DNA of 64,000 nt, taken from assembly GCA_944472135.2 (NCBI GenBank), contig OX235270.1, positions 75,711,168-75,775,167 on the forward strand, given 5' to 3'. Shown here piece after piece: positions 34,914 to 45,985 of this stretch. Position 1 is the first letter of the stretch. Each line of letters starts with the position of its first letter. Below the pieces are notes generated by a model that did not search any database, had not been told where the DNA came from, and saw nothing but the letters and a program-made list of their open reading frames with translations. The translations under genes and the position numbers were made by a program. Origin of the DNA: Trichobilharzia regenti (Eukaryota; Platyhelminthes; Trematoda; Strigeidida; Schistosomatidae).

Positions 34914-36124
34914 TAGGATAGGCTTCAAAGCCATAGTGTTAATCAGTATAAATTGCTCTAGTTCTACTAAGAGTATCCGATATGTTACACGTGAAACTAT
35001 CATGGAAAGAGGATTCAAAAACAAGCATTCCAATATTTTTAAATATTCTGATAATCCAGAAAACATCAGTGAACACTTCCGGTTGAAGTTGAGTGTTAAT
35101 ATGTATCAGAAATTAGTATTTGTAGCCAAATATGCTGACATTCAATTTAAGGAATAGTTTTTTAAGTCAGTATTTGAGAATAAACAGGAAATAATTATTT
35201 TAAAGTTATTGTAAATCACTCTTTAGCAGCTTGCCACGATAGCCTTCACAGAAGACTAGATATAAGATAAACTGATGTCAGCAACATAAGTGATATGACT
35301 GTGTGCTAACTTAAATTATAGTAAGCTTCCACAAGGCCTGAAGAACAAATTCAGTGAGGAAAAGCAGCACCAAGTATCATCATCAGCTGTAGCTAAGTAT
35401 ATGACTGAAAAAGTGATGACATGTTTGATTATTAGAGCAAAATGAAGATAAGTCTTGGATACGTTTGTGTCAATCATAGCAACAGATCTATGGCAGTCTT
35501 CTCACCCTCATTCTATTATTTACGTTTATATCTACTTTTCATATTATTTAGACTAAGCTTAGGCAGTAAACAACCAAAGATGTAAAGGCGATAATGATCA
35601 AATGCCTGTAGCACTAATTCTTTGTACTCTGTTTTATTATTGCATATTTAGATACTTCAATGACACTGCAACTATAGAAAGCTTTCATGAAACGACTGAG
35701 GTCTTCAAGTAACGAACAAACTCATTAGTTAACGGTAGCAGTCAACATGACTAATTAACTCTGTGTGCTTAGCTGAAGGAAACTTAAATTCTAGACCAGT
35801 AGTGAATCATTTCCATGAAGTGTTCTTCATGCTAAGCTCCTATTATTCTTGACCAATCGTGTTGGTTGAAATAGTACTCGATTGAAATAGACTTAAATAT
35901 CCTCATTCCAATTCAAACAGTTTCCAACTTTTGGCGTGAGGCATGTGGAAACGCACAGATTGCCTGGTTAGGATCCATTAGATGTTAAGATTAGTTGTCC
36001 ACAGACTTTTATGAATAATTTTACGGATTCTTCTACTTTTTATCATTCCTACGAAAGTTCATTAGATACCTTGTGACGTATGCCGAATAATTCACAACAC
36101 AAACCCCAGTGAAGTCATTGGCGT

Positions 36125-36870
36125 GAATGTAGGGGGAAGACAACGCTTCCCCACTATCAATGATGGTCTTCTTATTTGTGGTGGACTGGATCATGCAACA
36201 CAACATGAGTGGGGAGTGAAACGATGGACGTACTATAGACCAACAAAAAGATCCTAGAGTACCTAGATTTCGCAGATGTTTTATGACTCGTGCTGAACAA
36301 TCTTAGAAATTTACAGCTAAAGCTAACAGGCTGACAGAGAAGGAAGCGAAAATAAGATTTCTGGTGGGAGTAGAAGTAACAGAAGTGACGGAGATACTCA
36401 ATCAACAATAGCAGTCACAATGAAAAAGAGAAGTCTGAAAGGAGTCATTTCTTTCGCTTACTTACGCGGAATCATCCCAAATTAGGGAGGCACGGATGGG
36501 GATGTCATAGCTGATCATGATCGGATTAGAAAATCAAGACGGCCGTTTATTATTGCGAAATGAGTGTAGAGATCTGTAGCAGTTAATGGAAAGAAAAAAA
36601 TCCGAATTCCCCACATCAATATTAAACCAGAACATCTATACGGTGTAAGGAACTGGTGCTCTCATCATCAAAACCGTTTCCATTACACCAATAGTTTCCT
36701 TCATTCGACACTGAAGATACGACCACCAACGAAGAATGGTAGCAAACAGGAAAAATCTGTGGAAGTACGCCAGCAAAAAAACCAGTTACGTAACAAATTC
36801 AGAATGAAACAGTTTGAATGTAAACTGAAGAGACACTCAAGTGACATTACACTGTAATGGTGTGATACAG
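36125..36870 (+). pseudogene. RTE-type reverse transcriptase remnant
   Basis: Heavily decayed. Short pieces in several frames follow the order of an RTE C-terminal half: VVDWIMQHNMSGE-like, DFAD-like, NRLTEKEAK-like, GGTDGDVIAD-like and KLKRHSSDIT-like. Stops and shifts are numerous. Confidence 0.55.
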
Positions 36871-37612
36871 ACAATGTGCTCCAACTGAATATAATTCTCA
36901 CATATTCCCACATTTCAATACTGCACTAGCAACAGAATACTATATATTTATTTGATCATTCTACTTGTAGCTAGAGTCAGAGTATTATTCTCATAGTTCA
37001 GTGCTGCATATATGTTTGAGCATCCTATTTCATGTCGTTTGAATTAAACCAAAACATACCTTTTCTTCCTTGTCGTGTCTTCTGCTATTACTACACAACA
37101 AGTCGATGAGCAAAACCGGAATGGCAGGAGACAAACAAAGAGTCCACGAATAAGATGAAGGAGTGCATATGAAAAGGAAGCTTGAGGAACCAGTTGAAAG
37201 TGATATCAAAGAAACGAGTGCCATGAACGTGTTACAAACGGAACCCAAGGTGAGGTGCATTATAAGTCAGCTGAAAATGTGAACGTTCATAAGACAGCCA
37301 CATCTCTTGACTAACCAATATAATAATGGCTGTCCTTTTCCACCTACATTTGTCAGTCATATAGGCAATTAACATACTTATCGAATCTATACGTATGAAT
37401 TGCTGATAATGGAACACCTAAGATTTAAAATGGAAATATCAGTGACTACCAAACAAATTTGAGACATATATTTCCTAGCTTACAATCGTTTTTATGATGA
37501 CAATGAATTTGAAATTATTTTTCAGTTGTACGTAAATATGAGTAAATTAGTAATCTATCATTGAATATACTGACAGTACCTTATGATTTATTTATTATTT
37601 ATTATCTAACAG

Positions 37613-37790
37613 AAATATACTTTTAACAAGCAAAAAAGTATTTGAAATACCGATATCATTTGCTCCACTTGAAATGCGAGAACATGAAGCCCTATGTACA
37701 GTCAGAATGTATAAAGCAAACTCTGCTGCACATGATTTAAATAAAACTGCCACTTCGATTTCGCCTATCCGATGGTTAGTTCCAATAAAA
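37613..37790 (+). CDS. CFAP47: CFAP47-like exon 14
   Basis: Opens after ATCTAACAG with one base that completes the Lys codon from exon 13 and ends before GTGAGT on a codon boundary. VFEIPISFAPLEMREHEALC is the strand-turn-strand of an ASH domain, and ISPIRWLVPIK is the closing strand that runs into GIPE of exon 15. It is recognised by phase and pattern; it lacks a start codon. Confidence 0.85.
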
Positions 37791-38339
37791 GTGAGTTTGC
37801 AAACCTGTATTCATCATTATATCAAATTTAGCTTATAACAAGTAGTACAATATATGGCATTTTCTCATTTACTGTTATTGAATGAAAATAAATGCTTTTG
37901 ATTTTAAAATGAATATCAGTTTTTACAAGAGTAGAAAGTTGCAGAACACTGAGCCAACACTTCATTCCAGTTTCAGACTTCTAACTGCATACCAAGACCG
38001 CAAGGGGATTGGAGTACAAGACTGTCACTGTTTAGATAAAGTTCCAAAACCACCTAGCTCCTATCAATTTGAAAATTATTAATCTACATATAAAACTTTA
38101 TTTGTTTGACAATGTACACAGTTATTCCGATGAAATCTTCAATATCAGACCATTTTGCTCAAATAATTTTGAACCTTTCATACACATTACAGTTATCTTA
38201 CCAATTTTGTTAATATTAAGCGTCAAAAAAAAGCGACTTCACTCAAATTTTGATCAGCACAGTGTGAGACTGTGTGGATTAACTCTATAAACCCGAAAAA
38301 ACACCGATTCTCAACAAATCGTTCCACCTAAATGTACAA

Positions 38340-39120
38340 CGAATGTTGAGTTGCTGCCTAATAATGAAACATACAGACGGGTTGAGAAAATACCCATGGG
38401 ATCCCTGCTAGACCATACATTTGAGAACATGCTTCTAGGAAAACTAGAAAATGGTCCGTTGAAAAATGAAATAGCGAATACAAAACCGTACAGTCATTGT
38501 ATGTATGACACTTTTGTAGTACACGATGAAGATCCAGTTAGTGATTTGATTTTGGGTCACTTCAATAGCGCTAACGCAGAGGTTCATTTCGCCAAAGGAA
38601 GGAAAATACGATAGCACTTTTCACTTTATCGACGTCTCACTAACGAGGAGAGACGTATCCATTAAAAAACAGTATTTACGAAGCTAGAGGCAAAAACTCA
38701 TTATGCACAATTCCTAATCTTCGTACCGATAAAACAATGAGTGTTTTGAATATATGCTTAGCATTTAGAAGGAGATCAATTCGCTTCAAAGATTGTGTAC
38801 AGAAAGTACTCCAGATCGTCCGCGATATCCTACGCGAAAATGGATATTCAGAGAAGCCCTCATTTCCGAGTTTACAATTCAAAGGACATACTTCTACGGC
38901 GATTTTTTCCGAAAGTCGAACCAGAGCGATAAGGACTTTCTACTGTTCCAGTCCTTCAGTAGCCGTCCAATATTCATCTGTAAACTAAAAGATGAACCAT
39001 TTAATCTTATCTCACTTCATGCATACATCGTTCGCCTATGTCTCGTACATATAGCTGAAGCTGCTGCAATAAGATCGACTCAATCGGGACTTTGTATTCA
39101 CACAAACACCTTCAGGCTCT
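38340..39120 (+). pseudogene. Penelope-like reverse transcriptase remnant
   Basis: The first frame (38351-38614) keeps RVEKIPMGSLLDHTFENMLL, corresponding to the DGVAMGSPLGPLLADIFM motif at 25 kb. MYDTFVV follows where YVDDT should be, so the catalytic aspartates are lost. Later frames keep ILRENGYSEK and RTRAIRTFYC, matching the linker region. The GIY-YIG part is not found. Confidence 0.65.
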
Positions 39121-39839
39121 ATTCCTACCATGGTCAAAATTGGACTAAAATATCCAACATGTTATGTCAGATGAGTGGCTCGGTAAACAACGAATTCCCT
39201 CTATACATTGCAGATATGATGTTCAATAATATTTTCCGTGAAGATATTGCAAACATACCTATACTCATCTTGGGACTTTTCCACCTGATTATTTTACTTA
39301 AAACACAAACTCGGTACAGAATAGACAACAAGAGATGCACCACACAACAAAATAAAGAGAATAGGCACAGAATGCATAAAAGAAGTCAACCATACAGAAA
39401 GAAAGCATATTTTTCAAGATCATTCCATGTTCACCACTTAATGGTACTTTAAGAAAGGGAGGAAAAAAGGAAATTGTAGGATATTCCTCACTGATTCTGA
39501 TCCCGGGCGATATCGGATAACGTCCCGAGCGACTGATTCAAACAAGCTCTCGGTCCTCAAACAGAGTCGTGGTGTACCAACTTATGCGACCTAGCACAAA
39601 TATCTTTCATCTCATGAAGTTACGAGTTATAGGCTCACCACCTCTCCCCTTTGTCTATTCAGTTCCAGGACCAGCAAACACAGACCAGTAGGGAAATCTC
39701 TGGAATGACATTCTTAGCACATGCCGAAGCCACTGAAATGGGTGTTTCCAGATGAAGATACCGTACTAATCACACGCTACTGGACTTAAAAATTACTCTC
39801 ACGATTATGGCATCAAATAAAAGCAATTCTACGGAGACA

Positions 39840-40123
39840 GCGATGATCGGATACCCAAAGTCACTGAGCAAACTCAGCGCGAACAGGCCAGATTTCTCAA
39901 GCGTAGAGCAAGAATGCGCTCATCATAGCATTGTAAACCTGACCTTTGACAGCCAGGCTAACGTCGCGACGAGGTGGTTCAAGTTAGCCCATGCCACCCT
40001 AGCTTTCACTATTTGGCCAGAGATCTTGTCCGTCGCATTTTCGTCAACATTCATACAACTAACTTCGCATATTACTGAAGAGGCCAGTACCTCCTGATAT
40101 GACTTCGTGATCGAATTTATCAT
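39840..40123 (-). pseudogene. Non-LTR retrotransposon fragment, - strand
   Basis: On the - strand, ISGQIVKARVAWANLNHLVA resembles the segment after the YADD domain (KARLAFANLRHLW-type) in CR1/RTE-like elements such as the one at 40.4 kb. It is short and decayed. Confidence 0.45.
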
Positions 40124-40399
40124 AAGTATCTCAAAAACGTTCGAGAATTCTTTCGTAAATGAGCAACAATATAGTATTATTTACTCATATATATATATAT
40201 ATATATATATATACGCAGAATATTGCGTAAAAGTACGCAAGAAAACATTTGCAAGTGATTTAATACCAAATGGGTGAGTTATAGTAAACAGGTCGGGAAT
40301 AATTCATAATAATGATATCACACAATACATAATTGCGTAACAGGTTCAATAATTTTCAATAGGGTATGACATTAGTGGTCATATTTTCCTGACAAAATT

Positions 40400-41615
40400 A
40401 CTGAAGTAAAATTAGAGTTACGGCGAGTTGTCGTCTGAACTGATGACGACCAGTGGTGTCCGTCAGGGATGCCCATTATCTCCTTTTCTATTCAATTTCA
40501 TCATAGATTTACTAATGGACTTAACCCTAAGTGACTTCAGCGACTCAGGGATTGACTTGCTACCAGGGAATAATCTCGTTGACTTAGAATATGCAGACGA
40601 TATAGTCCTACTAGGCGAAGACGCTGACAAAATGCAGAGTCTTCTAAACACCTTGAGCCGCAATCTACGAATGTTTGGTATGCGATTCGCTCCCGCCAAA
40701 TGCAAGGTGATGTTACAGGACTGGACTACATCGACGCCTAGTTTAAAAATAGGGAGTGAAGTGGTAGAGCACGTTGACCGCTTCACTTATTTGGGAAGTA
40801 CCATCAGCCCCAACGGGCTGATCTCTGACGAAATCTCAGCACAAATACAGGAGCTCGTTCCGCATTTGCCAGTTTACGCCGTCTCTGGCGTAGACGAGAT
40901 ATTCGACTATTGACCAAAGGGCAAGTGTACTGCTCAGCAGTCCGCTCCGTCCTCCTTTATGGCTGAGAGTGAGACCTGGCCATTGAGAGTGGAAGACATG
41001 AAAAGATTAACTGTCTTTGATCATAGGTGCCTGCGTTCTATCTCTCGTGTGAAGTGGTATAATAAGGTGACCAATACTGAGGTTAGGCGTCGAGTGATAG
41101 GTAAGGCCGGGAAATCAATCGACGAAGTTGTGAAGTTACAAAGACTGAGATGGTTAGAACATGTGTTACGTATGCCTAGTCATCGCCTTCCTCGACGAGC
41201 AGCGTTGGCGGATATAGGGTCAGGCTGGAAAAAAGCTAGCGGCGGTCAAACAAAAACTTGGCACCAGTCAGTGAAATCCATAACAGTTAGTCTAAGCCAC
41301 GTAGGAAGGTGTAGACTTCCAGTTTGGGGTCCTCGGGACGGTAAAAATCAATGGTTGGAAACAATTGGTGACATGGCTCAAAATCGCTCTCACTAGCTAG
41401 CGCAGATGCATCCACTCCTTGTGACTTATGATTTCCAATAAAACTGTTTTGTTCTTCGTTAATACTCTTTTGTTTGTCTCACACCTCTGCTTACTGTCTC
41501 TATTATGCATTTCTTCTCTTGCTTTGTGTGCTACAAGGAGGGAGTGTGGCGACTTGAACTGCCGCACATTTGTGCAAAGTTCTATGTGGAAAACAGACAG
41601 ACAGACAGAGTTTCT
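40400..41615 (+). pseudogene. Non-LTR retrotransposon, 5'-truncated copy
   Basis: 40428-40913 codes for reverse transcriptase motifs TTSGVRQGCPLSPFLFNFII and LEYADDIVLLGEDADKMQ (catalytic DD intact), then DRFTYLGSTISPNG. A frameshift near 40850 is followed by 40959-41396 with ETWPLRVEDMKRLTVFDHRC and RLRWLEHVLRMPSHRLPRRA, the usual C-terminal tail. A 3' untranslated region with GACAGACAGACAG at the end follows to 41615; its inverted twin is at 33138-33386. It cannot move by itself because of truncation and the frameshift. Confidence 0.85.
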
Positions 41616-41706
41616 ATAAGTAATCACAAATGAAATATGTATTTCTGATTTCTTGTGATGAAAAACGCTTTCACCACAATCTTTTCTTCCATCAACTCTT
41701 TCTTAG

Positions 41707-42248
41707 GGTATTCCTGAAATGAAATCACTTACTTATCCATCAAGAGATACGCATGAATTCATTTCACCATATAGTTATAATTACAAGAACTCGCTGATAA
41801 AACCACTTGTTATCAGTGGAACTGTACGCTCAAAGTCATATTTTATAATCACTTTAAGATTATTGAATTCACTAGCACAAATGTTGGATCCAAGTTTATC
41901 ATTTCGTGATCAACTGAAAGATATTGAAGTTTATTCGGTTACTTCACAAGAAGAAATAGTTAAGCTGAATGAACAAATGTTTAGTCAAACCACACCGACA
42001 ATGATAACTGATCCACTATCCAATCATCATTCAACAACTTTATGGGATCAAATTCAAGTGGGTAGTTTAGAATGGACAATGAAGCCGATTGTAAAGAAAG
42101 TAGATGAATATTTAGCTCAATTAGTTGAGCTAGACAAAGCTTTAATGAGATCATTAAATATAAAATTAATTGGTGTCAAAAAACATGATGATTCAGAAAT
42201 AACTGAAATTAATCTTGGCATGATATTCTCTCCAGCAATCTCATTCAA
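41707..42248 (+). CDS. CFAP47: CFAP47-like exon 15
   Basis: The largest exon (542 nt). It starts on a codon boundary after TTTCTTAG with GIPEMKSL and ends before GTAAGT leaving two bases (aa). KPLVISGTVRSKSYFIITLR is a linker and strand pair. The middle (about 41880-42170) is a helical, charged stretch including PIVKKVDEYLAQLVELDKAL, and TEINLGMIFSPAISFK leads into the next domain. Confidence 0.85.
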
Positions 42249-42514
42249 GTAAGTTGGCGAAACAAAAGTTTAATGTTAGTGAATAATACTCATTTTTGGA
42301 CAAGAAAGTGATATTCACATTTCAAATGATTTATAGCTTATATGGGGATACACTAATCTTCCATTGCTTTTATGAAACAACCGTGTAACCTCAGTTTTCA
42401 CTATCCTATATTTTGCTTTGAATTTTCTTCCTTGCCCAATTGCACTCCCTTTCCACATTGTAAAACTTTCATGACCAAACAATTTAATGCTTATTTTGTA
42501 AGAATAGAACTCAG

Positions 42515-42542
42515 AGAATCCTAACCACTGTGCCACTGACGC
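42515..42542 (-). repeat. tRNA-headed SINE stub
   Basis: Only the head remains (AATCCTAACCACTGTGCCAC, then TGACGC), matching the right ends of the inverted SINE copies. Confidence 0.55.
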
Positions 42543-43118
42543 AGTCATAGTGCTTTAACTCTAAAACTGAAACTTCCTCTGAAGCATGTATATAATTTAG
42601 TAAATAAGGCTTTGACGTATCACCTCATTTGCTTAATTCATTTTTTACTAGTCAATACTGAGGAGGAAACCTTTCTCTTCTATGAACAGTATACCATCCT
42701 AAGTAATAAAACTCACCGTACAATAAATAACCAGCTGTCACACACGTAGGATTTTGATAATCGGACATAACAAAGTTGAGCTTAGCATATCATTTACTAT
42801 AGAACACAAACAATTGGACGAAGGTAAACTGTTATTAGAATAAACAACACAAGTGTAATTGATGAGAAATAATCAGTACGACCTAAATATTATGAAACAC
42901 CTGGAATGACATCATTATGGATACGCAAATACTAGCACTCAATACTGTCGATAAACCCAGTTAGATTGCCCAGAAATAACTTCATTGTTTAGGTGAAAGC
43001 GTCATTGTTTTCTATTCGATTCAAAGTACACTTCGAATGTATTAACACTGTTTTAAATCACAATAATGAAGTTTTTACTAAGAAACTAGAAACAATTATG
43101 ACAAGTACAATTTTAACT

Positions 43119-43345
43119 TTTTTTTCTTTCCTTCACGTTCCCAGTGGAACATAGGGCTGTAAGCCAGTGGCTTGAAGTTTTTGTAGCAGTGTTTATGTTA
43201 CAGGATGGGGTTGCTAGCCTCATGCCCAAGCTTTCCTCTTTACCAGCATTATTTCTAGCTTAGCGGGTTGGAGTGCATCGCCCGGGAATCGAACCCCCGA
43301 CCATTGCATGGTCAGCGAGCGTCCTAACCACTGTGCCACCGACGC
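43119..43345 (-). repeat. tRNA-headed SINE of a second type, with target duplication
   Basis: The head at the right end (GAATCGAACCCCCGACCATT, CACTGTGCCACCGACGC) is like the first family. The body is different (GGATGGGGTTGCTAGCCTC, GGCTTGAAGTTTTTGTAGCA) and is shared with 27628-27690. A 13-bp repeat, TACAATTTTAACT, flanks it at 43106-43118 and 43346-43358, the mark of LINE-driven insertion. Confidence 0.85.
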
Positions 43346-43429
43346 TACAATTTTAACTATAATTTATCATTTTAATAAACTTGAACTTAATAAATTCATA
43401 AAAGGTGTATCAATTCTTGTTAACTGTAG

Positions 43430-43591
43430 ATGCAGTGCAGATTTAATGGTACGATCGTGTCTTGGTGCAATATGGAGATTCGGATTGCTATTTAGGTCAA
43501 ATGATCCACCAGTAGATGACGTAATTTATTTTCCACACAATGGAATCGGGCGTTCAGTTAAAGTTCAGTTGGCGTTAAGTAGCCAAACCAA
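43430..43591 (+). CDS. CFAP47: CFAP47-like exon 16
   Basis: Opens after AACTGTAG with one base that completes the Lys codon from exon 15 and ends before GTAAGT leaving two bases (aa). GAIWRFGLLFRSNDPPVDDV followed by GIGRSVKVQLALSSQT is an excellent match in order and spacing to the CFAP47 segment with a W-x-F strand, a PPVDDVI link and a SQT strand end. Confidence 0.9.
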
Positions 43592-44921
43592 GTAAGTAAA
43601 TTTTTAAGATGAAATAACACTGATTCAGTATAAATACTACAATATCATTTTTTCCAAGCTTGATAACAAAACAGCATTACATTTAATAAGCTTGATAATA
43701 CAACAATGGATCCTGTTTCAATGTAAGATGTTAATAGTCGGTCAGCAGGATTTATGCCTTGCATGTAAGTCTCGTGCTCATTTAAGACGTAGGTGAGTGA
43801 GTGGGAAGTAGTCTAATGTATGGTACTTTTACTGCCTAATACGCAACTTTTCAAGTCCAACACCATGAAAAACTAGTTTAAAAACTTCATAGGAGAGAAA
43901 ATTACGCGCTAATCCCATTTATAGAAATTGTATTAATCTTATTCACCATCATTCCACTCTGTTCTCTAATTTCTTTCTTAACTGGCTCCACGAACGCCTA
44001 CAAGGCCATGTAATCATCAGACTCAGACATTGTAACTTCCCGTTCCGGTTACACACAGACCTACCTGCCTGCAGTATGTCCAGTCCATATCCACTATCCG
44101 CAACATATTTATTGAACATTTCATGAATTAGTTAGTTAGCTAAGACAGTTTCCAGTTCATTCCTTCTTTTCGGCCGATTATTTCATCTTCAATGTCGAAA
44201 GAGGGCATCAACTGTAGGAAGTCTGTTGGAAACGCTTTTCGTGATGACTGCACTAAGGTCTCTAATAAATATAGAAGCACTGACTTAAGTGTAGAAAATT
44301 CAAATCTTGAGGTCGAAATTTCTGCGGTCGTCTTACTTTTTTGATCCTCGATGGCCTGTGCTTCCTGGTTCGTGCCGTCTGTAATTGAAACAATGTTGCC
44401 TATCCAGGTGAGTGGAAGAAAGAAGTTCCTTCAGATTTATCACATTGATGGTGCCTGTTCTTGTAAGTAGGGTATAATCATCATGACTATGTTCTCTATG
44501 TTCACTTGAATTCCTGTCTGCGTTGTCACTGATGCCAACCAGTTCGTTTTCTCTTGAAAATTTTTGACTTCATGAGACACGCAACACATAATATCCAAGA
44601 TAAACTTCAGGTTGATCCTACTTTTTACTCTCCATAGATTCTGATGCATCGTGGATAATGGACAACCTCGTTTCAAGATGGTTACTTCATTTGATTGTAA
44701 TCAAAACAATTTACTCCAGTTCCCTCAATTTCAACTAATTTTCACCGATTAGACTACACCCAAGCTAAGACTAATACGCTATTAATTATTGAAATCGCAT
44801 TTCATTGTTAACCCTGTTTTCTTCGAATTTCCCACACACAGATAACTGGATATATGCGTATAATCCTCAAAAGCTAGACTACATGTTGCTTACTTAACAA
44901 TAAATATATTTTGAATTTTAG
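43592..44921 (+). other. Intron 16
   Basis: Contains a decayed RTE-type piece on the - strand (about 44300-44690). The rest shows nothing recognised. Confidence 0.6.
44300..44690 (-). pseudogene. RTE-type reverse transcriptase remnant, - strand
   Basis: The - strand frame 44440-44676 contains FQEKTNWLASVTTQTGIQVN, resembling the QEKTNRLAE...GLNIN segment after the YADD motif of RTE-like elements. The catalytic motif itself is not visible. Confidence 0.5.
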
Positions 44922-45111
44922 TGAGCCAATGAAATTCATCGCACGTTTATATCCAGAAAATCAAACCGAATATACAGTGGAGCCAATGCAGGGAGAATTA
45001 CCGCCAACAAAAAGTATTAAGAACACGAGCGCTGGAATCGACTCAACATTGACGATTACCTTCAAACCCAATTCCTACGGGAAACCAATAAAAGCTAGGC
45101 TACTCATACAG
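44922..45111 (+). CDS. CFAP47: CFAP47-like exon 17 (last visible)
   Basis: Opens after GAATTTTAG with one base that completes an Asn codon and ends with CAG before GTGAGA on a codon boundary. EPMKFIARLYPENQTEYTVE, GELPPTKS and TLTITFKPNSYGKPIKARLL form most of an ASH domain ending in LLIQ. A closing strand and further C-terminal exons are expected but are not found before the satellite array. Confidence 0.85.
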
Positions 45112-45985
45112 GTGAGACAATAATTTCATCCTAATAATGAGTGTATACGAATGCAAAAACTACCATTACGGAGACAATGTTTACCTACACAATATAACTA
45201 ACACAAGTCGCTCATACCTCTAAATATAGCTAGAAAAGAAAAAAACTATCAACAGAATTAACAAATGCTTACTTATATTTCTGATAAGAGAGATTAAAAC
45301 ACGTTAACGTAATATTTTTAAGACGAATGATGTACGAACAAAGGAACTAAAACCATCACATAATAAATCCAAAACAAACTACTACCAAAAGATAGACAGT
45401 CATGGGAAATTCTAACAGTTCCATCACATTGCTACACTTAAGTGGAGCAATCAAAGAAACGAATTGTGAGATATATTTTCACAGTTTGAAGGGTACAACA
45501 TCATAGAAAATGCAACTAGAAATTAGGAAGGAGGAAGAACTTAAAATAAAATTACACGTTTAAAAATGGAATTTTCGCTAAGAAGAGACACATACATATA
45601 AAATAAGAACACCCAGAAAACAAGGAAACCGTGGGAAGGCTAAAATAACAAAGGAGTTACAACGGAATTCCTCTTACAACAATGAACTCAAACCTTTCTG
45701 AAAAGAAACAAAAGAGCGATATATATATATATATATCTTCAGGGCAGAAAAAACGCGATATTCCGGTCAGTTAACAAAGCAGAAAAAAAACCCATAGCAT
45801 TTACAACACACAAACAACACAGACGACAGAATACAAAAACAAGCATTGAGAAAATAACATATCAAAAAAAAATACTGAAATAAAAACACAGGAAAAAGAA
45901 AGGATACATGCAAAAGAAAGCAAACAAGAAAAAAACCAGAGAAAAAAAATTCAATAAAAACTCCTCAGCAAAAAAAGATAGAAAA
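45112..45985 (+). other. A-rich sequence before the satellite
   Basis: Begins as the intron after exon 17 and becomes increasingly A-rich on the + strand, with several poly(A) runs and a TA run at 45719-45736. No coding segment was found. The change in composition precedes the first satellite unit. Confidence 0.6.

Larger units (their letters stand above)
34379..37612 (+). other. Intron 13
   Basis: Contains a tRNA-headed SINE (34731-34913) and an RTE-type remnant (36125-36870). An open frame runs from the SINE through 34914-35157; its last 80 codons are not recognised. The rest shows nothing. Confidence 0.6.
37791..41706 (+). other. Intron 14
   Basis: Contains a Penelope-like remnant (38340-39120), a - strand non-LTR fragment (39840-40123), a TA run (40187-40213) and a + strand non-LTR element (40400-41615). 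37800-38330 and 39130-39800 show nothing recognised. Confidence 0.65.
42249..43429 (+). other. Intron 15
   Basis: Contains a SINE stub (42515-42542) and a full SINE with a 13-bp target duplication (43119-43345). The remainder is AT-rich with nothing recognised. Confidence 0.65.
338..45111 (+). other. CFAP47: CFAP47-like gene, internal part (17 exons)
   Basis: This span is one multi-exon gene for a large ciliary/flagellar protein resembling CFAP47, a protein of motile axonemes built of repeated ASH/PapD-like (MSP-type) beta-sandwich domains. The spliced exons add up to 4646 nt, about 1548 codons, without an internal stop. Segments in the order expected for CFAP47 as I recall the family include the KSRFLKATEA strand at the exon 1/2 join, TKLVLQNISDG in exon 8, the CGEFWIELLL strand in exon 11, a GIPE turn opening exon 15, PPVDDVIYF in exon 16 and QGELPP in exon 17. 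Expression would be expected in ciliated or flagellated cells such as sperm, larval epidermis or flame cells (inference). Other ASH-repeat proteins (HYDIN, CFAP65, CFAP74) are the alternatives. Both gene ends are outside the window. Confidence 0.8.

Noticed and set aside
34774..35157. 127-codon frame as an extra CFAP47 exon
   Set aside because: Its first part is the inverted SINE. The rest has no ASH pattern, and exons 13 and 14 already join in phase.
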